Below, piece by piece: positions 62,901 through 64,000 of a stretch of 64,000 nucleotides of DNA; positions within the stretch are counted from its first letter, which is position 1, and the number at the start of each line of letters is the position of its first letter. The notes beneath the pieces are model-generated. The model did no database searches. It saw nothing but the letters and a program-made list of their open reading frames with translations, and was not told the origin of the DNA. Source of the DNA: Micromonospora inyonensis (lineage in GTDB: Bacteria > Actinomycetota > Actinomycetes > Mycobacteriales > Micromonosporaceae); assembly GCF_900091415.1 (NCBI RefSeq), contig NZ_FMHU01000002.1, positions 1,054,001 through 1,118,000 on the forward strand, read 5' to 3'. A program made the translations under genes and the position numbers.

Positions 62901-64000
62901 CCACGGTCGCGCAATGCCCCGATCCGGTTATGCACCGTCTGCTGCAGTGTGAATGTCGCCTCGGCGAGGTCTGACTCGCTGGCGGTGATGATCCCGTTGT
63001 CGTCCATACGGTCGATCAGGGTGTTCCACAACTGCCGCAGCTGTTCCCGCTGCGGTGTTGTGGTGGCGATGTGGTCGGCGTGCTGGTCGAACAGCGCCCG
63101 GGCCTCGCCCGGGTCGCGCACCCGCCGGCTGCCCGCAGCGGGTTGGGGTTGGGGTTGGGGTTGGGGTTGGGGTTGGTCGGGTTGCGGCGAGGCGGGCGTG
63201 GTGGGTGGCTCGTCGGCCGGGTGATGGAGGGTGTCGCCGGCGTGGACAGTGCCGGCGTCGGTGCGGGCCACCGCTGGGGAGGGTGCGAGGTATGGCTGCC
63301 AGTCCATGTCCGGCCCCTGGTAGGTGGCCCAGTCGCCGAGGTTCCCGCCCTCGCCGGCCCAGTCGCCGAGGTTCCCGCCGTCGCTGGCCTGATCGTCGAT
63401 GCCCGGTTGGTCGAAGTCGGTGGACATCGCCGCACCGTGCCCGTCGGTCACGCCCATGCCGGGTACCGGCCACCCCGGTTCCGCCCACCCCGCCGGCCAG
63501 GACGACGCGGTGGGGGCGTCCGGGTCGTCCAACGGCCCGGGCAGCCCTGGCAGACCCGTACCCGCCGGCGAGGCAGGTGCAGGCCCGGACATCGGCACCG
63601 TAGCCCCGTGGTCCAGCCAGGACAGGTCCTCACCCTGCGGGCGGTCCGGTCCGAGGGCAGGGCCCGGCAACGGCGCTTGCCGGGGCTGACCCGGATCGCT
63701 CACCCCGTACCGCGCCGCCCCGCCACCGCGACTTTCCCGGACCCGCTGCAGCAGACCACGGTCGCGCAATACCCCGATCCGGTTATGCACCGTCGGCTGC
63801 GATGCGGATGTCGCCTCGGCGAGGTCTGACAGGCTGGCGGTGATGATCCCGTTGTCGTCCATCCGGTCGATCAGGGCGTTCCACAACTGCCGCAGCTGTT
63901 CCCGCTGCCGTGTTGTGGTGGCGATGTGGCCGGCGTGCTGGTCGAACAGCGCCCGGGCCCCGCCCGGGTCGCGCAGCCACTGGCTGCCTTCGGGAGGGGC
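56951..64000 (-). CDS. Giant winged-HTH repeat protein, minus-strand copy (5' beyond window, 3' truncated)
   Basis: The frame is open from the window end to a stop at 56951. Reading N to C it contains a partial winged-HTH unit, then arrays of 4 (~63122-61790), 2 (~61270-60630) and 2 (~57695-57040) units, with Pro/Gly-rich linkers between, especially 57700-60580. The modules are the same as in the first gene but their order and copy numbers differ. The text stops in mid-linker, VPMSGP, followed by NI and a stop, where the plus-strand gene continues with more linker; the 3' end has therefore been cut by recombination at ~56957. Any N-terminal region lies outside the window. Expression is uncertain. 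Confidence 0.75.
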   Translation of the reverse strand, partial: APPEGSQWLRDPGGARALFDQHAGHIATTTRQREQLRQLWNALIDRMDDNGIITASLSDLAEATSASQPTVHNRIGVLRDRGLLQRVRESRGGGAARYGVSDPGQPRQAPLPGPALGPDRPQGEDLSWLDHGATVPMSGPAPASPAGTGLPGLPGPLDDPDAPTASSWPAGWAEPGWPVPGMGVTDGHGAAMSTDFDQPGIDDQASDGGNLGDWAGEGGNLGDWATYQGPDMDWQPYLAPSPAVARTDAGTVHAGDTLHHPADEPPTTPASPQPDQPQPQPQPQPQPAAGSRRVRDPGEARALFDQHADHIATTTPQREQLRQLWNTLIDRMDDNGIITASESDLAEATFTLQQTVHNRIGALRDRGLLQLVQEGRGGGAARYGVSDPGQPQQAPLPAPPEGSQWLRDPGGARALFDQHAGHIATTTPQREQLRQLWNALIDRMDDNGIITASEPDLAEATFTLQPTVHDRIGVLRGSALLQRVQESRGRVAARYGVSDPGQPRQAPLPAPPEGSQWLRDPDEARALFDQHAGHIAPTTRQREQLRQLWNALIDRMDDNGIITARLSALAEATSAPPPTVHARIGVLRDRGLLQRVRESRGGGAARYGVSDPGQPRQAPPLPAPPEGSQWLRDPDEARALFDQHADHIATTTPQREQLRQLWNTLIDRMDDNGIITASGSDLAEATSTPKQTVHNRIGVLRDRGLLQLVREGRGRVAARYGVSDPGQPRQAPLPGPALGPDHPQGEDLSWLDPGATVPMSGLVPAPPAGTGLPGLPGPLDDPDAPTASSWPAGWAEPGWPVPGMGVTDGHGAAMSTDFDQPGIDDQASDGGNLGDWAGDGGNLGDWATYQGPDMDWQPSLASWPAVARTDAGTVHAGDTLHHPADEPPTTPASPQPDQPQPQPQPAAGSRRVRDPGEARALFDQHAGHIATTTRQREQLRQLWNALIDHMDDNGIITASESALAEATFTPRQTVHARIGVLRGSALLQLVQEGRGGGAARYGVSDPGQPQQAPLPAPPEGSQWLRDPGGARALFDQHADHIATTTPQREQLRQLWNALIDRMDDNGIITASLSDLAEATSAPQRTVHARIGVLRDRGLLQLVREGRGRVAARYGVSDPGQPRQAPLPGPALGPDRPQGEDLSWLDHGATVPMSGLVPASPAGTGLPGLPGPLDDPDAPTASSWPAGWAEPGWAEPGWPVPGMGVTDGHGAAMSTDFDQPGIDDQASDGGNLGDWATYEVDPARSLDVDPADLLYLLEAVGTEPDPAPQPMDPPRPQAPPGPASWSPPNGDQPSQFPGTQSFPPGPGMQDPAPQSPMSGLVPASPAGTGLPGLPGPLDDPDAPTASSWPAGWAEPGWAEPGWPVPGMGVTDGHGAAMSTDFDQPGIDDQASDGGNLGDWAGEGGNLGDWATYEVDPARSLDVDPADLLYPFEAVGTEPDPAPQPMDPPRPQAPPGPASWSPPNGDQPSQFPGTQSFPPGPGMQDPAPQSPMSGLVPASPAGTGLPGLPGPLDDPDAPTASSWPAGWAQPGWPVPGMGVTDGHGAAMSTDFDQPGIDDQASDGGNLGDWAGEGGNLGDWATYEMDPARSLDVDPADLLYLLEAVGTEPDPGPQPMDPPRPQAPPGPTSWSPPNGDQPSQSPGTQSFPPGPGMQDPAPQSPMSGLVPAPPAGTGLPGLPGPLDDPDAPTASSWPAGWAQPGWPVPGMGVTDGHGAAMSTDFDQPGIDDQASDGGNLGDWAGEGGNLGDWATYEVDPAGSLDVGPADLLYPFEAVGTEPDPAPQPMDPPRPQAPPGPASWSPPNGDQPSQFPGTQSFPPGPGMQDPAPQSPMSGLVPASPAGTGLPGLPGPLDDPDAPTASSWPAGWAQPGWPVPGMGVTDGHGAAMSTDFDQPGIDDQASDGGNLGDWAGEGGNLGDWAGEGGNLGDWAGEGGNLGDWATYEVDPAGSLDVGPADLLYPFEAVGTEPDPAPQPMDPPRPQAPPGPASWSPPNGDQPSQFPGTQSFPPGPGMQDPAPQSPMSGPAPAPPAGTGLPGLPGPLDDPDAPTASSWPAVARTDAGTGTGTGTGTGTGTGDTLHHPADEPPTTPAAPQPDQPQPQPAAGSRWVREPGEARALFDQHADHIATTTRQREQLRQLWNALIDRMDDNGIITASGPDLAEATSAQQPTVHDRIGVLRDGGLLQRVRESRGRVAARYGVSDPGQPRQAPLPALPAGSQWLRDPGGARALFDQHAGHIATTTRQREQLRQLWNALIDRMDDNGIITASESALAEATSAPQPTVHHRIGALRDRGLLQRVQESRGGGAARYGVSDPGQPRQAPLPGPALGPDRPQGEDLSWLDHGATVPMSGPNI
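57791..57832. repeat. GGTGCC hexanucleotide microsatellite (7 copies)
   Basis: Seven perfect GGTGCC units encode a Gly-Thr dipeptide run on the minus strand, replacing the usual VHAGDT spelling of this linker. It is in frame in any copy number. Confidence 0.9.
58196..58315. repeat. 30-bp tandem repeat (4 copies of the NLGDWAGEGG block)
   Basis: Four direct copies of a 30-bp unit lie in the minus-strand linker. Other linkers in the window have one or two copies, showing length polymorphism between paralogous modules. Confidence 0.85.
63149..63178. repeat. GGTTGG/CCAACC hexanucleotide tract (5 copies)
   Basis: This is the longest of the hexanucleotide tracts encoding a Gln-Pro run ahead of each winged-HTH array. 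Equivalent tracts at ~3505, 6600, 8380, 11477, 13285, 57714 and 61288 have fewer copies. Confidence 0.85.

Larger units (their letters stand above)
57036..64000 (-). repeat. Winged-HTH arrays of the minus-strand giant gene (9 units)
   Basis: The units are homologous to those in the first gene, with extra recognition-helix variants such as ATSAPPPTVHAR, ATSTPKQTVHNR and ATFTPRQTVHAR, and alternatives TASLSDL, TARLSAL and TASGPDL at residues 45-51. The framework is unchanged. Confidence 0.85.

Noticed and set aside
3541..64000. Diversity-generating retroelement: reverse transcriptase at 42355 plus variable repeats
   Set aside because: The RT is a group II intron maturase with intact domains V and VI. 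Variable codons in the repeats are not restricted to template adenines, and no template repeat next to an RT was found.

Overview
The window is high-GC actinomycete DNA. GTG and TTG starts are common, inverted-repeat hairpins lack T-tracts, and the insertion-sequence (IS) families and secretion-type N-terminal regions are actinobacterial. A Micromonospora-, Salinispora- or Frankia-like organism would fit, but no marker gene settles the genus. This is an accessory region: much of it is broken mobile DNA, with a few intact genes between.

Layout. 1-14.5 kb: a giant gene, cut at the window start, with an N-terminal region like those of WXG100-type polymorphic toxins. Behind it lie five arrays (16 units) of a ~113-residue winged-HTH-like repeat joined by Pro/Gly-rich linkers; IS debris cuts its 3' end. 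14.5-17.65 kb: truncated IS1380, IS3 and NF041680-type transposases and an intact IS630. 18.1-27.3 kb: a second giant gene with nearly the same N-terminal region but a different body: a metzincin-type HExxHxxGxxH motif, six ~105-residue repeats and an OTU-like cysteine protease domain. 27.4-33.1 kb: IS1380 fragment, an ISAs1 gene split by an intact IS110, and an IS4 element with 40-bp terminal repeats and a 10-bp target duplication. 33.1-37.0 kb: a compact YcaO / TfuA / 45-residue peptide / methyltransferase locus, a candidate RiPP (ribosomally made, post-translationally modified peptide) pathway. 37.4-44.2 kb: IS110, IS630 and IS3 fragments, remnants of a Nudix hydrolase and a recombinase-like gene, an intact CAP-domain gene, and a group II intron inserted in an IS3 transposase. 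44.2-50.6 kb: methyltransferase remnant, intact MFS transporter, a probable tRNA-Arg 3' fragment, IS110 inside IS110, and an intact hypothetical gene. 50.6-56.7 kb: a frameshifted secreted-protein gene, IS3 and IS630 fragments, a small hypothetical gene, and a translationally coupled integrase / XRE regulator / zinc-ribbon recombinase-like operon behind a nested palindrome. 56.95-64.0 kb: the same winged-HTH repeat/linker modules as in the first gene, on the opposite strand and running off the window.

How it fits together. The two giant genes and the minus-strand array look like members of one family of very large, domain-shuffled, probably secreted or toxin-like proteins. Their near-identical repeats are substrates for recombination; a small orphan piece near 52 kb suggests this has happened. 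The units differ mainly at the start of the predicted recognition helix, which raises the possibility of a modular DNA-reading array. The YcaO-TfuA locus is a self-contained four-gene unit with its own promoter, a peptide gene and an attenuator-like hairpin. Several genes differ from an open frame by a single base (near 32.69, 51.25, 54.53 and 56.05 kb), so either decay or sequencing error is at work. All functions are inferred by reading the sequence; no database search was run.
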